A DNA stretch of 64,000 bases from Prorocentrum cordatum (GCA_963575745.1 CAUYUJ010015847.1:137066-201065), one strand, 5' to 3'; counted from the stretch's first letter, positions 21,600 through 32,999 are shown. Numbers and translations: made by a program. The notes: generated from the letters alone by a model not told the origin.

Positions 21600-22480
21600 C
21601 ACACAACAGGACGCCGCAGTGCGTCCAGCTAGAACTGAGAAACAACGGCGATGGTACTGTGAACTATGGTTGGCTGCGTGATGCGTGCTGTCACATGTTG
21701 CATTATGTGCAATTGCATGTTTTGCCAGTTGTCTTTCAGCTCTGTGCTTTCTGCTTATGCTGCGTGTTTTATATGCTGCCTGCTTCCTGCTTGTTTATGA
21801 GGTTGGCCGTGCGATTTCGTATGATGCAACGTGCGTAATTGCATGCGTTCCCAGTTGCTTCTGTTTTGCGCGGCATACGTGTCGACTCTTTCGAACAACT
21901 CTCTTTGCCCCTCCTTCTCACCCCAATTATCCTACTCTGGGGGCGGGGCAGAGGAGGGGGGAGGGACGAGGGGGAGGAGGGGGAGGAGGGGGAGGAGGTG
22001 GATGAGGAGGAGGAGGAGGAGGAGGAGCAGCAGCAGCAGGATCATGAGCAGGAGCAGGACCAGCAGCAGAGGCAAGAGCAGAGGCAGAAACAAGAGCAGA
22101 AGCAGGCGCAGGAGCAAGAGCATGATGAGGCGAGCCTATCTCCCCTCAGGCGATCATGGCCCCGAGTTCTTCCCAACCGATTATTGCCTCGAGCTCCGCC
22201 AGCCCTTCGGCTGACATGGGGAGGTCGCGGGGGCGGCGGAGGCGGCCGGGGTGGCGGGTTCCTAAGGTACCGAACCCACTCAATCCACTGCCCGATATTT
22301 TCATAGTATTCTGGCACAACGACTTGTTCTTGGGTAAACCACCCACGCGGGCCAAGCGACGGTTGGGGCGGAGGGTGCTCGGAACGGGCAGGTGGATAAG
22401 AAGAGATCAAGAGGGAGTGGATAAGGGCAGACGAGAAGGAGGAGGAGGAGGATAAGGAGGAGGGGGGAAGACCTTCTTCT
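21600..22480. other. Region upstream of gene B with GGAGG and CAG-rich tracts
   Basis: Contains two related stretches (TGCAATTGCATGTTTTGCCAGTTG near 21710 and GTAATTGCATGCGTTCCCAGTTG near 21835), a polypurine tract (21950-22025) and a degenerate CAG/GAGCAG tract (22025-22120). No convincing gene. Confidence 0.55.
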
Positions 22481-22664
22481 GATATATCAGCAGGGTGGCG
22501 TAAGCTATTTGAATGCGCTCAAAAACCAGCCGAAAAGCTCCTGCCCACTACCAGGTTGCTGGCCCTGAAAAAGCCTTAGTGGGCAAGAGCGTGTTTCGCG
22601 TTGTTGGGCCGAATCGCTGGATTTCCTTTGGGGTCGGTGTCAACATGCCTGCTTGAATCCCATC

Positions 22665-23335
22665 AGCCCTCTGGGCGTCGGTGGTTTAAAGCGCTTCCTA
22701 GTCCACCCCTCCTTCTTCCCCTTCGGGGAGGGGCTTACCCCTCCCCCCATGCCCCCTCCCCTGGACCTGGACGGGGGGTCCGCGAGTGCCCCCAAAACGA
22801 CTTCGGCGAGGAAGCCACAATCATTGGTTGCATTATGGTTTGGGCCCCATATTGGCCTCCTGGGGGGGGGGGGGCTGTAATTAATGGCCCCCCCTCCTGA
22901 TCGATCTCACCCAAGATGGCCCAACGACTGCCCCCAAGGCTCCCAAAGGTGCCCCGAGAGGGCCCCAAGGTGGCCATGAAGCTCCAAGAGGCCTTCAGGA
23001 CGCCCCCACGAGGCTCCCAAGAGACCCCGAAGAGGCCCCAAGAGACCCCAGAAGCACCCAAGATGCTCCAAGAGGCCTCGGCGAGAATGCCAAATCATTG
23101 ATTTTATGAAGGTGTTAGCAACATGTTGGCCTCTTGGGGGGGGCTGATTAAGATGACTCCAAGAGCGCCTGGGGGAGCTCAAGATGACCTCCAAGATGGC
23201 CCAATATACCCCAAGATGTCTCATAATGGCTTCCTCTGCGTGCTGCCCACTTCCCTGATCGAGGCAATTCCTCTGGGCATTGGTTCTGGATGGGCTGGCG
23301 GGGATTCGCGAAGCGTCAACCATATTTTTTCACGA
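22665..23335 (+). repeat. Dispersed repeat R1 with CCAAGA core, full-length copy
   Basis: Starts CCCTCTGGGCGTCGGTGG and ends GGGATTCGCGAAGCGTCAAC. The same internal order as 15420-16068: C-rich head, CTCCCCTGGACCTGGAC, two ATTG(G/A)TTG...TTGGCCTC modules, and CCAAGA repeats between them. It lies between genes A and B of block 1. Confidence 0.85.
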
Positions 23336-23339
23336 GCTT

Positions 23340-24280
23340 GATGTCCCATTGGGCGCCGCGGCACTTGCGGCAGCAGGTGGCAATCTCACGGAGGCAGAGT
23401 GAAACGTGTGATCTCTCTTTCTCGAAGAGTCGAGCCCCTCTCCCCGACCCCCCATTCGCTTTGGGGGGGGGGCCGCGAGTTGTGTCGATCTGCGTATCGC
23501 CAGGTTCTTGGGGTCCTTTGGGGCGTTCCTCGGACCAACCTCCTCACCTACACCCTTTCGGTCTCAACCACACCCATCTTCTGGACCCTTCCCTCCTCCG
23601 CTCCTGCACCGCCACCTCCCCCAACTCCCCTCCCCCGTTCCTCTCCCTTGTCTGGCGGGGTTGGGGGTAGAGGCTCAGGCCCTTCGCGCCCATCTTTGCG
23701 CCCCAGAGAACATAGAAGCAACGCTCCATGGTCCAATGCCCATGGTATCTCGCATGCCGCACGTGCTGTGGCATTTCGTCCAAGAGGGGGCAGGGTCTCG
23801 AGCAATCTTGACGACGCTGACGGTATAGCGATTTTCTCAGATTCATCATTATCGTTATCCGTGTTTTCCTCCGCCGTCTGTTTGTCATCCTGTTTCCAAC
23901 GATTATCCATTTCCCTACCCTCCTCAGCTGTGTTTCGTCATGCTCGTGTGTCGTCATGCTCGTGTTTCGCTCGGCTGTGGTACGTTTGGCTTCAAGTGTT
24001 TGAGGTTCAATCGGCCCCCTGGAAACACACCTGGAGTGTGTTGGACAGCTTCGCTGTCTGCCCGAGCTCGGCAAACTGAAAGAACTGAGCGCGAGAGGAA
24101 AACAACATAACACACTTGAGACGGGAGCACTAGCGACGCAGTGCGCACCAGAATGAACGCAAATGTACACACCACAGAAATAGAAAGGCTCAAGAGATCG
24201 GTGGGCTCAGCTCCCCCGCCAAGTCATCTGAAAATCCCTCTCGCACATAGACCAACCTCATCGTGGCGACATGCCGTGCA
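23340..24280. other. Spacer between genes A and B of block 1
   Basis: No motif supports a gene. Two adjacent copies of TTCGTCATGCTCGTGT occur near 23935-23975. Confidence 0.5.
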
Positions 24281-24284
24281 CGGT

Positions 24285-25943
24285 TCACGCATCATCATCG
24301 TCAAACGAATTGTTCCAGAAATCAGAGCATTCAACAACTTCGTCCATCATGGTGTTCAGCGAGGTGGTCATACTCTCCCACGGGCCAGTCACTGGAGGCG
24401 GGATCTCTCGGATATCATCGGGGCTATCGTCCGCGGAGTCGTCGTCGATGGGTTCGACGACCTCGCTCGTGGGCTCGCCCGTCTCCTCTGGTGGCCCCTC
24501 CTTTGCTTCCTGGGGGTTCTCCAGCGGCTGAGGCACCTCCTTGCCCTCATGGGTCTTCTCCTCGGGCTTCTTCTCGACGATCGTCAGGTTCTCCACTCCA
24601 TTCATGGGTGCGCCCTTCTCATCGGTGGCTGCTTCCTTGTCGGGCTCCTCGTGTTTGGCTTTCTTGCAAGCTCTTTTGGGGGCGGCAGCTGGGCGCTTCC
24701 GCACCGCCGTCTCCGCAGGCTGAGTCTCGATGGGCGAAGCTGCGCTGGTCGCAGCCAGTGCCGCCGCCTTCTCGTCCTTCTCCTTGCGTTTCTTCAGCTC
24801 CTTGAGCTTCTCCCTCTTCAACTGCTCGGCGTCTTGGGCCGTGAGGCGCCCCTCGCAGTAGCGCTTCGCGATGTCCTTCATGAACTCCACCGCCTCCGCC
24901 TCCTCGACGGCGTGCGTGGAGATCTGCGTGACCTGCTTCAAGTTGTGCTTAATCTGAATCAGCTTGATCCCCCTATCCATCACAAACTTGACCTGCACCT
25001 GGAGGCCGTCCATGTTGCCCGTCCACCAGATGTTGTCCCCTCGCGGCGTCTTCGAGGGCGCAGGTCCAGCATCCTCGAGAAAGGTCGACGCCAAGCAGTC
25101 CAGCACCTCGTACTCCATTCCGTCTGCCCACTTCGCCCAGACGTAGGTCTCGCCTGGCTTGACGGTCATGCTGTCGCAAACCTCAAGCTGAAATCGATCC
25201 GCGAATGCATCGCATCTCCATGCACGCTTCATGCTCTCGTCGTATCCGAACGTGAACGCATCCTCGGGCTTGGATCCCTCCTCGGGCTTGGGCTCCTTAT
25301 CGGGCTTGGTCTCGTCCTTCACGTTGCTCTTCTGCAGCGCTGCCTTCTTCGGCTCTGGGACCTTGCTCTCGTTGGCCATGAGGTTGGTCCACCACGCAGG
25401 AGCCCTGTTCGGCGGCTTCTCCTTGCGAGCGAGGCCAGCCGCGTGAAGCAAGAGAGTTCGGAGCCTCAGCGACGCGCCTTTGGCCCAGAACTCAACCTCT
25501 CTCAACTTGATGTCGTCCTTCTTGGCCGTGCCGATGTTGGCCATGACCTCCTCCACCACGTGCGGGGCGATCGAGAAGTTCGGCGCCACCTGGGCAAGGA
25601 TGGGGGCGCGCAGCCGACGACGCGACAGGGCAGATGAGGAGAAGCGAGGGGGCAGGAGCAAGAGATGACAAACGTTAAATCAGCAGGCCACCTGGCGAAT
25701 CGCTCTCAGCACCTCCCCCAACTTCTCAACCCTGCCGCGGTCCAGCATCTCCGATGCCAGGGCGTGTCCGTGCATGGGCCAGCCTTTGTCATCGACCAGC
25801 GGTGTGAGTGCCTCAGTCAGAGCGCCGTTGATCTCCTCACCGTAACGTGTCCTCGGGACTGGCTCTGGTTTGGGCGGGCTCTCGGCTGCGCCACTCTCCA
25901 TCATTTTGGCCTTCGGGGTCGACCCAGTCATCCTGAGAAACAC
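24285..25943 (-). CDS. Gene A, block 1: uncharacterised nuclear-type protein, two exons
   Basis: Exon 1 runs 25943-25692 and exon 2 25589-24285, giving about 518 residues. The 102-nt intron is inferred because exon 1 ends AIRQ and exon 2 resumes VAPNFS in a frame that stays open, with GT at its start and AG at its end. No family recognised. Exon 2 has VEFWAKGASLRLRTLL and PAWWTNLMA, then a core YVWAKWADGMEYEVLDC, QVQVKFVMDRGIKLIQIKH and YCEGRLTAQDAEQLKREKLKEL, a basic Ala/Pro/Lys tail (RKRPAAAPKRACKKAK, probable nuclear signal) and an acidic C-terminus. The W-K-D-G core and the Glu/Lys helix align with gene A of block 2 (42366-44726). First of three same-strand genes A, B, transposase. Confidence 0.75.
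25585..25695 (-). other. 102-nt intron of gene A bounded by 9-bp direct repeats
   Basis: The plus-strand sequence GCCACCTGG occurs at 25585-25593 and at 25687-25695. The inferred splice sites fall within these repeats (CAG|GTGGC at both junctions), so removal of 102 nt restores one copy. Such repeats look like a target-site duplication from intron insertion. Confidence 0.75.
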
Positions 25944-26086
25944 GGATCTGGTCTGCGCCGAAAGGCTTGAACCAAACCGGCTGCACGGCTTTCTGTCGTT
26001 GCGTTTTGTTGTTTTGTTTTCATTCTTTTGCTCGCACCCCCCCTTTTATGTCCATGCACGCACTCCTTCTCACAGCGGCCCAGTGT

Positions 26087-26470
26087 GCGCGGCACTGAGG
26101 CGGCAATTGCACATTGGACGCGCCCTCCATCCGTGGAACTGCAGCAATGTTGTAAGCCAATTACGTGTTGCGCTAAGGCGTGAGCTCCATTTTGAGTCGC
26201 CCTTATGTGAATCCGCTAGAACTGGAGATATATAGCACATGTTCGTGGCATTGAGGCGAGAATGCCACATTGAGTAACGCACCCCCTCGACCCACGTGAT
26301 TGTTATATACAAAAACTGTCGTGCGTGGCGTCGAGGCAGGAATTTAATTTCAGGTCTCATGCCACCTCCGTCCATCACTCCGCGGCAACCAATGTGCGCG
26401 GCGCCATGGCGAGTGCTAGATTTAGAGCAACAGACGGCCTGGACCCAAATCCCTCTTCCAATGGCTGGGC
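26087..26470 (+). repeat. ~77-bp degenerate tandem repeat, five units
   Basis: Unit starts near 26090, 26167, 26241, 26321 and 26394 share GTGCG(T/C)GGC....AGGCG..AAT..., an ATT about 28 bp in, and GCC about 40 bp in. Spacing is 73-80 bp. The array lies 150 bp upstream of gene A of block 1. Confidence 0.7.
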
Positions 26471-26499
26471 GGGGCGGGCGGTGGTGCGGCGGCGCCAGG

Positions 26500-26835
26500 G
26501 GCGCCCCCCCGCGCGCGCCGCCCCCCTCGCCCTCCCCCCCGCCCGAACGAAGATCGAGTCGGAAGGACCAGGCGAACACGGAAAAGAGAAGAAGGAGAGA
26601 GGAGAGGAGAGGGGAAGCAAAAAGAGGAGGAGGGGGAGAATAACGACGAGGAGGAGGAGAGCAGCTGAGTTTTTTTTGTGTTGCAACGCACACGAATATG
26701 CATCGAGGAAAAGCAGAGCTGCGATCGACAATATCGCATGCCCTGCCTGAGTGCGATAATCGCACAAGGACGTTATTTTTAACGTCTAGAAGTGATCTAA
26801 CGCAAGACGATAAAATTAACGTATAGACGTTAGGG
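26500..26835. other. AT-rich boundary with short inverted repeats
   Basis: GC-rich purines up to 26660, then an AT-rich stretch containing ACGTTATTTTTAACGT (near 26772), TGCGATAATCGCA (near 26751) and several TAACGT/ACGTTA words up to 26832. It separates the tandem repeat from the recombinase fragment and may be the end of the DIRS-like element. Confidence 0.5.
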
Positions 26836-26838
26836 TTG

Positions 26839-27363
26839 CTATTTCCAGCGTCTCGGCACCCTCTGGGTAATCGTCCACAGCCGACGCCGATCCGCGGTAA
26901 CGTCGCCCAGCCCAGCCAGGGCGTGCGCGCACCTAATCGCGAAGAGCCGCTGCCGGGTCGTGGCCGCCCGGCGGCCCATCGTCTGGCGGAGGTAGACCAC
27001 GTGACAGATGAGATCATCCTCATCCTCGATCCGCCCGTCGCGGGTCTCCGCCTGCAAGTACGGGCTCCGCACCCGCAGGCGCCGCCGCAGGAGCCAGGGG
27101 CGCCAGCCCCCGCGGTAAGTCTCGCGGGTCCCCTCCGCCAACTTGGCCAGCGTCGCCTCCGTGGCTTGCCGGTCCAACGCGGCCCCGTGCTTGGGGTCCG
27201 CGGGCGGCGCGGGGCGCCCCTTGCAGCTGAGCCGCCGCGCGGCCGGCTTAACCAACCGGGCCGCGGGCGCACTCCGCGAGCGCGGGCCGGCCCCCTTTAC
27301 CCGGGTGCGCTTCTTCCTCTCGCCTGCCGGGCTGGCGGTGGCCACTGCCTCCTCGCTGTCCAA
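26839..27363 (-). pseudogene. Tyrosine recombinase, N-terminal core-binding domain only
   Basis: After a basic N-terminus the frame reads LAEGTRETYRGGWRPWLLRR, then DDLICHVVYLRQTM, RRAATTRQRLFAIRCAHALAG and RRLWTITQRVPRRWK, the helical core-binding domain of tyrosine recombinases/integrases. The catalytic domain (Arg...His-x-x-Arg...Tyr) should follow but the frame stops at 26839 and the next sequence is AT-rich and non-coding. The recombinase is therefore truncated. Confidence 0.65.
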
Positions 27364-27599
27364 CTCGACTCCGAGGGCCCTGGCGCGCTCCCCAGCCCCC
27401 GTTTACCCCGCGCTTGCCGACGGGATCGGCGGCTCGCCCGGCCCCTCCTCCTCGGCGTCCGGCTCGTCCTCCAAGAGGGCCGCCAGCCCCGTCCTCCCCG
27501 GGCTTCCGGGGCGCGTGGAGCTCGGCCTCGTAGAGTGGGCCAGGCCGCAGGGGGGCCTGCTGCCAGGCGCGCAACCATACCAGGTCGTCCTTCCCATCC

Positions 27600-29538
27600 C
27601 TGCCCGGGTCTGCGCCGGCTCCGGCGCGCTCGGCTCCGGGACCGGCCGCCTCCGCACGGCGAAGCTCGCGCTCAGCCCACTGCGACGTCCAACGGGCCGC
27701 GCGGCGGGGGAGGGCGCGAGCGGCGGCCGCCATCCGGTCTTCCACCAACCGCCCCGAACGCCCCCGCTCGTCCCAGAGTTCGGCTGGCCCGCCCTGCGCG
27801 CACCAAGCTTCCTTCGGGTGCAGCGGGCGTGCTCGCCACTTTCCCCCCGCGAGCTCCGCCACCACCGTGTTGGAGTAGCCCTTGACCAGGTCCGCCTTAC
27901 CTCGCACCGCGTGGCAGGGCCCCCGCGGGTCGAACAGCGCGCTGGCAGCGCGCGCGGTGCCCTCCGGTTGCCACGTCCCGCGCGGCCACGGCAGCATTCG
28001 ATCGCCTGAAGTGGAGATCCTCGGATCCAGGGTCAAGGCCCCCTGGCCCTCGGCAAAGTACAGGTCCTGCACGCTGGGCTGGCCCGCGCCCCGCCTGAAC
28101 TGGCACAGCCCCCGCGGTTCCAAGCGGGGCTGACCCAGCTCGGTCGCCTCGCGGGCCGCCCCCACAGCGGCGGCGGGACCCCGCAGCTGGATCTCGCGCG
28201 CCCTCGCCGTTACATCCCGAAAGTGGGCGCAGCAAAGGTGCACCGCGGGCCCCAGCGACTGGCACCCGGCGCCGCGTAGCCCAGCGCAAAGGCGGCCCCC
28301 CGCGAAGTTGACCGGGGCGTCGACGAGCAGCCCCATCGGGCGGTCCGCAAGGACGGCCCGTACCAGCGCATCGGCCTCTCTGCCCCCCCGGACCTCCGAC
28401 AACGAGCAACACAGCCACCTCGCCGCCCCCGCGCCCAGCGGCTCGGGCTCAGGGGTCGGGCGCCCCCGGGTCGCGCCCTGGAGGCAGGCCCAGGTGGCCA
28501 GAACCCCCTCGCCTCCGAGGTCTCGCCACGCGTCGCCGAAGGGGGGCCAGGCGGTCCCAATCTCCTTCAGGACCTGCCCAGTCACCTTCAGAGGGGCGTG
28601 CCGGGGGACCGGGCTGCGGCAAGCCTTCACCTGGGCGGCCGCCGCCCGCCGCGCTCCCGTATCTCCTGGGATCCTGAGCTCGCGCTGCGCTGCTTCCTCC
28701 ACCATCTCGCCCCAGGGGGCGCGGGGCTGAAGCTCGCGCCACCCCAGCTTGGCCATCCGGCCGCGGACCTCGTCGCCCTCGGCGCGGGTCACGTAGTCCG
28801 CCAGCTCGTTGTGGTACGTGCGAAGGTACAGTCCGTCCAGCACACGAAACTTGTAGCGGAGCTCCAGCATCCCCAGGATGCGCAAGAGGCGCCGCGTCAC
28901 CGCGTTGCGAGCCCGCCTCCGGCCAAGCCAGTGGCCGACATTCTGATTGTCGGTGACATAGGGCAAGAGGCGCTGGCACCAATGCTCCCCTCGCTCGGCC
29001 GCGAGGACCACGAGGCAAGGAGCTCGACCACCGCGATGATCTTGCCCTCGCCCTCCCAGGTGATCCCCGGGGCCACGCGCAAGGCGTCCAGGTACGGCCG
29101 CGCGTCCGCCATGATATACACCTTGGCCTCCCAGTCCAAAGAGCCCAAGCGATCCGGCGTGGCGCCCCCGCCAAGCCAGCCCAGGCCCTCGCCGGCGCCC
29201 GGGGGCGCCAAAGCCTCCCGAACCGCGAAAAAATCCGCGAAGGAGGTCTCGAAGTTGCCCTCCACCGGCATCTCGAAGCAGACCCGCATCCACTCCAAGG
29301 TCTGGTCCCAATCATCCCAGGCTGCCTCCACTTCCGCAGCGCTCCCCAGCGGGCGGACGCACACCTCACCCGCGGGCCCCCGCAGCACGCGGTGCACCGA
29401 GGGGAGCTCCAGGTTCAGCTGAGGCGCAGCGCCCGCGCAGAACTGGCCCAGCCCGCTCAGCTCCCCGGCAGTCCGCAACCGCGCCGCCCGCTCGCCGTAC
29501 CTCAGCTCCCGCTCGGCCAACAGATACCTCATCTCCAT
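27600..29538 (-). pseudogene. DIRS-like element: RNase H and C-terminal methyltransferase-like segment
   Basis: At least two frames are needed. From 29538 the sequence shows RYLLAERELRYGERA and DWEAKVYIMADARPYLDALR (RT connection, then the first RNase H Asp). Near 29030 the frame changes and continues LLPYVTDNQNVGHWL, RLLRILGMLELRYKF and YLRTYHNELADYVTR, matching the later RNase H motifs (Asp of TDN, Asn-x-x-Ala-Asp). Further on come ARWLCCSLSEVRGGREADALVRAV, GLLVDAPVNFAGG and, near 27850, GPCHAVRGKA with RARPLHPKEAWCAQGGP, which resembles the C-terminal motifs of cytosine-5 methyltransferases (Arg-x-Leu...Glu...Gln-Gly). The methyltransferase reading is less certain than the RNase H. Confidence 0.6.
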
Positions 29539-31685
29539 GGCCTTCGCCTCCGGGAGCGAGACAACCTCGCGGCCGAAGTCAATTTAAATTCTAGCCCCCA
29601 GATGATATGGGTGGTGCTCGGCTGGCCCTCGACCTCCCGCTTGGCCTCGTTGACCGCGGCCTCGCCGAACGCTTCTCGGACGGCCGCGTCCAGCGCGTCG
29701 CGAGCTAGCCACGGCCTCAAACCCAAGGCAGGCTCCACGATGACCGGATAGTCCATCAGCCACTCGGACCGGAAGTGCACCACATCGTGCCATCGAGGGT
29801 CCGCGGGCCGCCCAGCCTCATGGAATTCTCGCGCCGCCAAGGCCACCATCATGTAGTTGCCGGGAGCGCCCGTCCAGCCGAAGACCACGGCCAAGTATAT
29901 CACCCGTATATCCGCATCCTGGCCCAGGAGGGTGGCCGGAAAGGAGGTGCCGAAATCCCCCGCGTCCACGGGTCGGACGTCCACCCACTTGAAGGCTCAT
30001 GACACGTCCGGCTTCGCGCACAACAAGGGGATCCCGGGATGCCGCGCCCGATGCCACAGCGCTTGTCGTGCCACCTGTCGGTGCCTCGGCTGAAGCGCGG
30101 GCGGGTGGCCCCGCTTGCTCGTCGCCGCATTGGCAGACAGCATCGCGTGGATCAGTCGGCCCTCGGTTGACAGCGTCTGGTCCGGGAGCTGCTTGGGCGC
30201 TCGCCCCAGCGGCGCCTCCACCAGCGCGCTCAGGTGTTCCTCGGCCGCCGCCGACGCCAGTAGCACGATGCCGTGCGAGGCGCCCTCCCATATCTGGTCG
30301 TAGGCCTCCTGCAGGTGTGGTATCACCCCCGGGCACGGCTTCGCCCTCTCGCGAAAGCGGGGCCCGCTCCTCCGTGAGCTGGCCCCCTGCTCCGCCAGCT
30401 CCTTGACATACTCGAAGTGCTCCGGCCCCCGGGCCTCCCTCGCACGCTGGCTGAGTAGCCCGCTCAGGGGGTTCCCCAGCCGGTCGCGCCTGGCCCGACG
30501 CAGGAGTCGCGCCGCTTCTTCAAGCGATCCCGCGGCCTCGAGGAGGCGGCCCCCCAGCCCCATCAGCGTACGCATCGCGTCGGCGTTGTACTCGGGGTGA
30601 CCCGTGCAGAAGTTGATGTAGATCACCGCCAGCTCCGCAGGTGAGCACCCTTCGAGGTCCTCCTCCAGATCCTCCTTCGCCTTACTGCTACCCCCGCACT
30701 TTGAACTGCCCCGTCGCGCGCTCTCCAGCCGCTCGATGCCAGAAAAATCAACCTCGCTGAGGGTCCCCACCATCGGCTGGGAGCCCTGCTCGCGACGGGG
30801 CGCCCCCTGGCCATTCCAAACCGGGAGGAGCTGCCGGCGAAGCTGCGCGACGGAGCATCCCTGGTAGGCGCCCGTGAGGACAGCCGCCCAGGCGGCGCAG
30901 AGGCGGGGGGCCCACTCCTGGGCTTCCCGCGTCCGCTTGACGCCCGAGCCGGGCAGCGCGCCCTTCCGCTCCACGTGCTCGTGGTCCCGCGGGCACCGAC
31001 GAGAGAGGAGCAGCGCGTGCAGGTAGAGCCGAGGGCTCACCAGCCACCAGCTGCCCTTACGGTAGCGGCGGGTGGGGTCGTCCGAGGGCGCATTGCCCCA
31101 GGCACACATGTGGATGGGCACGATCATGGCGCCCGTGAGGCGCCGCAGGGCAATCATTTCCGGCTGGTCCCAGATCTTGGGGTAGCGCCCGGAGGGCCAT
31201 GAGGACTCGATGAGGAACTCGCGCCCCTTGTGGTGCAGGATGGTGCAGACCTCGCACGTGAAGCGCGTGTGGGCGTTCCCGTCGACCTCGAAGGCCTTGG
31301 TGCCGTCGCCTTGCGGCTGGGCCCAAGTGCGGGCGCCCTGTGAGTGGCCGCGGTCATGCGTCATGAGGCCGAAGTCCGTGAAGGATCCGCACGGGGCCCC
31401 CCAGCACCAGACGTTGGCCGCGTCTGGGCCGGGCGGCGCGTTCGCGTCCTCGCGGATCCTGGCCTGGACCGCTGGTGCCAGGAGGTCGTGCTCATCACGA
31501 CGTCCAGCCCCGCGAAGCGGGTCCGAATAGAGCTCGACGGGGGGCTGCACCTTCAGGCCCGCGGCCTGCAGGGCCGCCGCCCAGCCGGCTGCCCCCGCAT
31601 AGAGCTCGCGACCGACCACCCCGTACGCAAACGCGGGGTCGTACTTCAGCGGGCGAGCCGCGGCCTGGAGGAGGGTCGCTTGCAC
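29529..31685 (-). pseudogene. DIRS-like element: methyltransferase-like domain and reverse transcriptase
   Basis: One frame from 31685 to 29529 with a single TGA at 29997-29999. The first part has GRELYAGAAGWAAALQAAGL (SAM-binding motif I pattern F/Y-x-G-x-G), VWCWGAPCGSFTDFG (the Pro-Cys catalytic motif IV of cytosine-5 methyltransferases) and REFLIESSWPSG (motif VI-like). The second part is an RT: EGRLIHAMLSANAATSKRGHPP, PGIPLLCAKPDVS then the stop and AFKWVDVR (motif A), YLAVVFGWTGAPGNY (motif B) and LMDYPVIVEPALGLRPW (motif C, with the second Asp replaced by Tyr). The stop inside motif A and the altered motif C make the RT dead as read. A methyltransferase role is inferred from motifs only. 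Confidence 0.65.
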
Positions 31686-32400
31686 GTCTGCCGGGTGATC
31701 GCGGAAAACTCCGGGTGACGGACCGTGCGACCAGCCCGGTTGCCGCCGGACTTGCAGGTCGCGCAGGCCACCGGCGTGCCCAGGACCGCGGGTTCCGCGG
31801 CCGGCCCCTCGTCGAGCATTTCCCCCCAGCTCACGGCGAGTAGGTCCTGGGGGAGCCGCCCCGCACGCGCCCGCCTGAAGCCCAGGTCCCGCGCCGCCTC
31901 CGCCTTGGGGGGCACGAGAATCCGCATGTGTCCTCCCCAGATCAGGACCGGGCGCACGACCTCATCTGCCCCGGCCCGGGTGCCGACGAGGTGGTCGATG
32001 CAGAGCCGGCCGGTCGCGTTGACCCGGTGCACCTGGAGCGTGAGACCCTGGAGCCGCTCCAGCGGGGCCGCCATCAAGCTCCGGTAATCCTTGTCGTGGT
32101 GTGCGTGCAGGGCGTCATGCACGTAGGACCGCACGTCGGCCTCCAGCGGTGTGATCCACGGTGGAGGGTCGCCCAGAGCACAAGCGATGTCCCGCGAGCG
32201 CTCCCAGAGCTCCCCGCGAAGCTGGGCTCCCAGGGCACGGACAGCCTCCGCCGACGGGAGCCCCTCCGAACCCTCGGGGTCGATCAGAGCGGCGTCGGCC
32301 GCGTGGAGCGGCAAGCGTTGCTTCTCCTCCGGACCGCCCCGGTCAATCCCCAGGGCGTCCGCCAGCGCGTCGTCGGGGATTATGCGGTCCGCATAATCGG
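31646..32400 (-). pseudogene. DIRS-like element: ORF upstream of methyltransferase/RT
   Basis: Overlaps the start of the methyltransferase/RT frame by a few codons. It contains GMRILVPPKAEAARDLGF-like and SWGEMLDEGP segments and ends with a Cys/His pair region (GTPVACATCKSGGN, VRHPEFSAITR). The C-x-x-C and following basic residues suggest a small zinc-binding motif. No catalytic motif recognised. Probably part of the polyprotein separated by a frameshift near 31700. Confidence 0.4.
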
Positions 32401-32467
32401 CGAACCGCCACGCAACCTGCTCGTCGCCGTCCCAGAAGGTGCACGTGCCTTGCCCGATCCCCGAAGC

Positions 32468-32860
32468 CTAATCCCAGGTGACGGGCCCCGCCTGCGTGCC
32501 GCCGTCGGCCGCTCCGCCAGCCACGGTGTTCAGCCCCTCCTGCAGGGCGCCAACCTCAGCGCTAAGGGCACGGTGGCCCCGGTCTGCGGTGTCCTCGAGG
32601 GCTTTCTCCACCGTCAAATGCTCGCCCCGCAGACGCGCTCCCAGGACGAGCCCCCGAACGTGGGACTGCAGGTACTCGGAGGCACCGGTGAGGCAGCTGA
32701 AGACGTCCTCGCGGTCGAGCTGGGCCATCAGTTCCCTCCGCCTGTCTGGCTCCTCGCCCTTCGGCTGGGAGTCCCAGACGCGCGCGGTGCGAGGGGCGCT
32801 GGCCTCCTCGAGCCAGACGGCGTCGGCGCCCTTGAAGGCCTCGCCGAGGCTATGTTCCAT
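32468..32860 (-). pseudogene. DIRS-like element: acidic helical ORF at 5' end of pol part
   Basis: A 130-residue frame (start SLGEAFKGADAVWLEE, with REDVFSCLTGASEYLQSHVRGLVLG and KALEDTADRGHRALSAEVGALQEG) that looks genuinely helical and coding. It directly precedes, on the minus strand, the ORF at 31646-32400, and ends near the poly-G run at 32887, where the foldback insertion begins. Confidence 0.4.
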
Positions 32861-32999
32861 CGCCGTGAGCTGCAGCTCGTCATAATCGGGGGGGGGGGGG
32901 GGGGGGCGCCGCCACCGCGGCTGCCCCCACCCCCCTCCGCTGGGGAGGGGGGGGGGGGATGAGGGAGGAGGCGCTCACGTAGTCAGTTCCCCTTTGCCT

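Noticed and set aside
26070-27272. 400-codon minus-strand ORF overlapping the recombinase fragment
   Set aside because: Its first part is an Arg/Gly/Pro-rich shadow of the recombinase frame and the rest crosses the tandem repeat; the recombinase motifs are in another frame.
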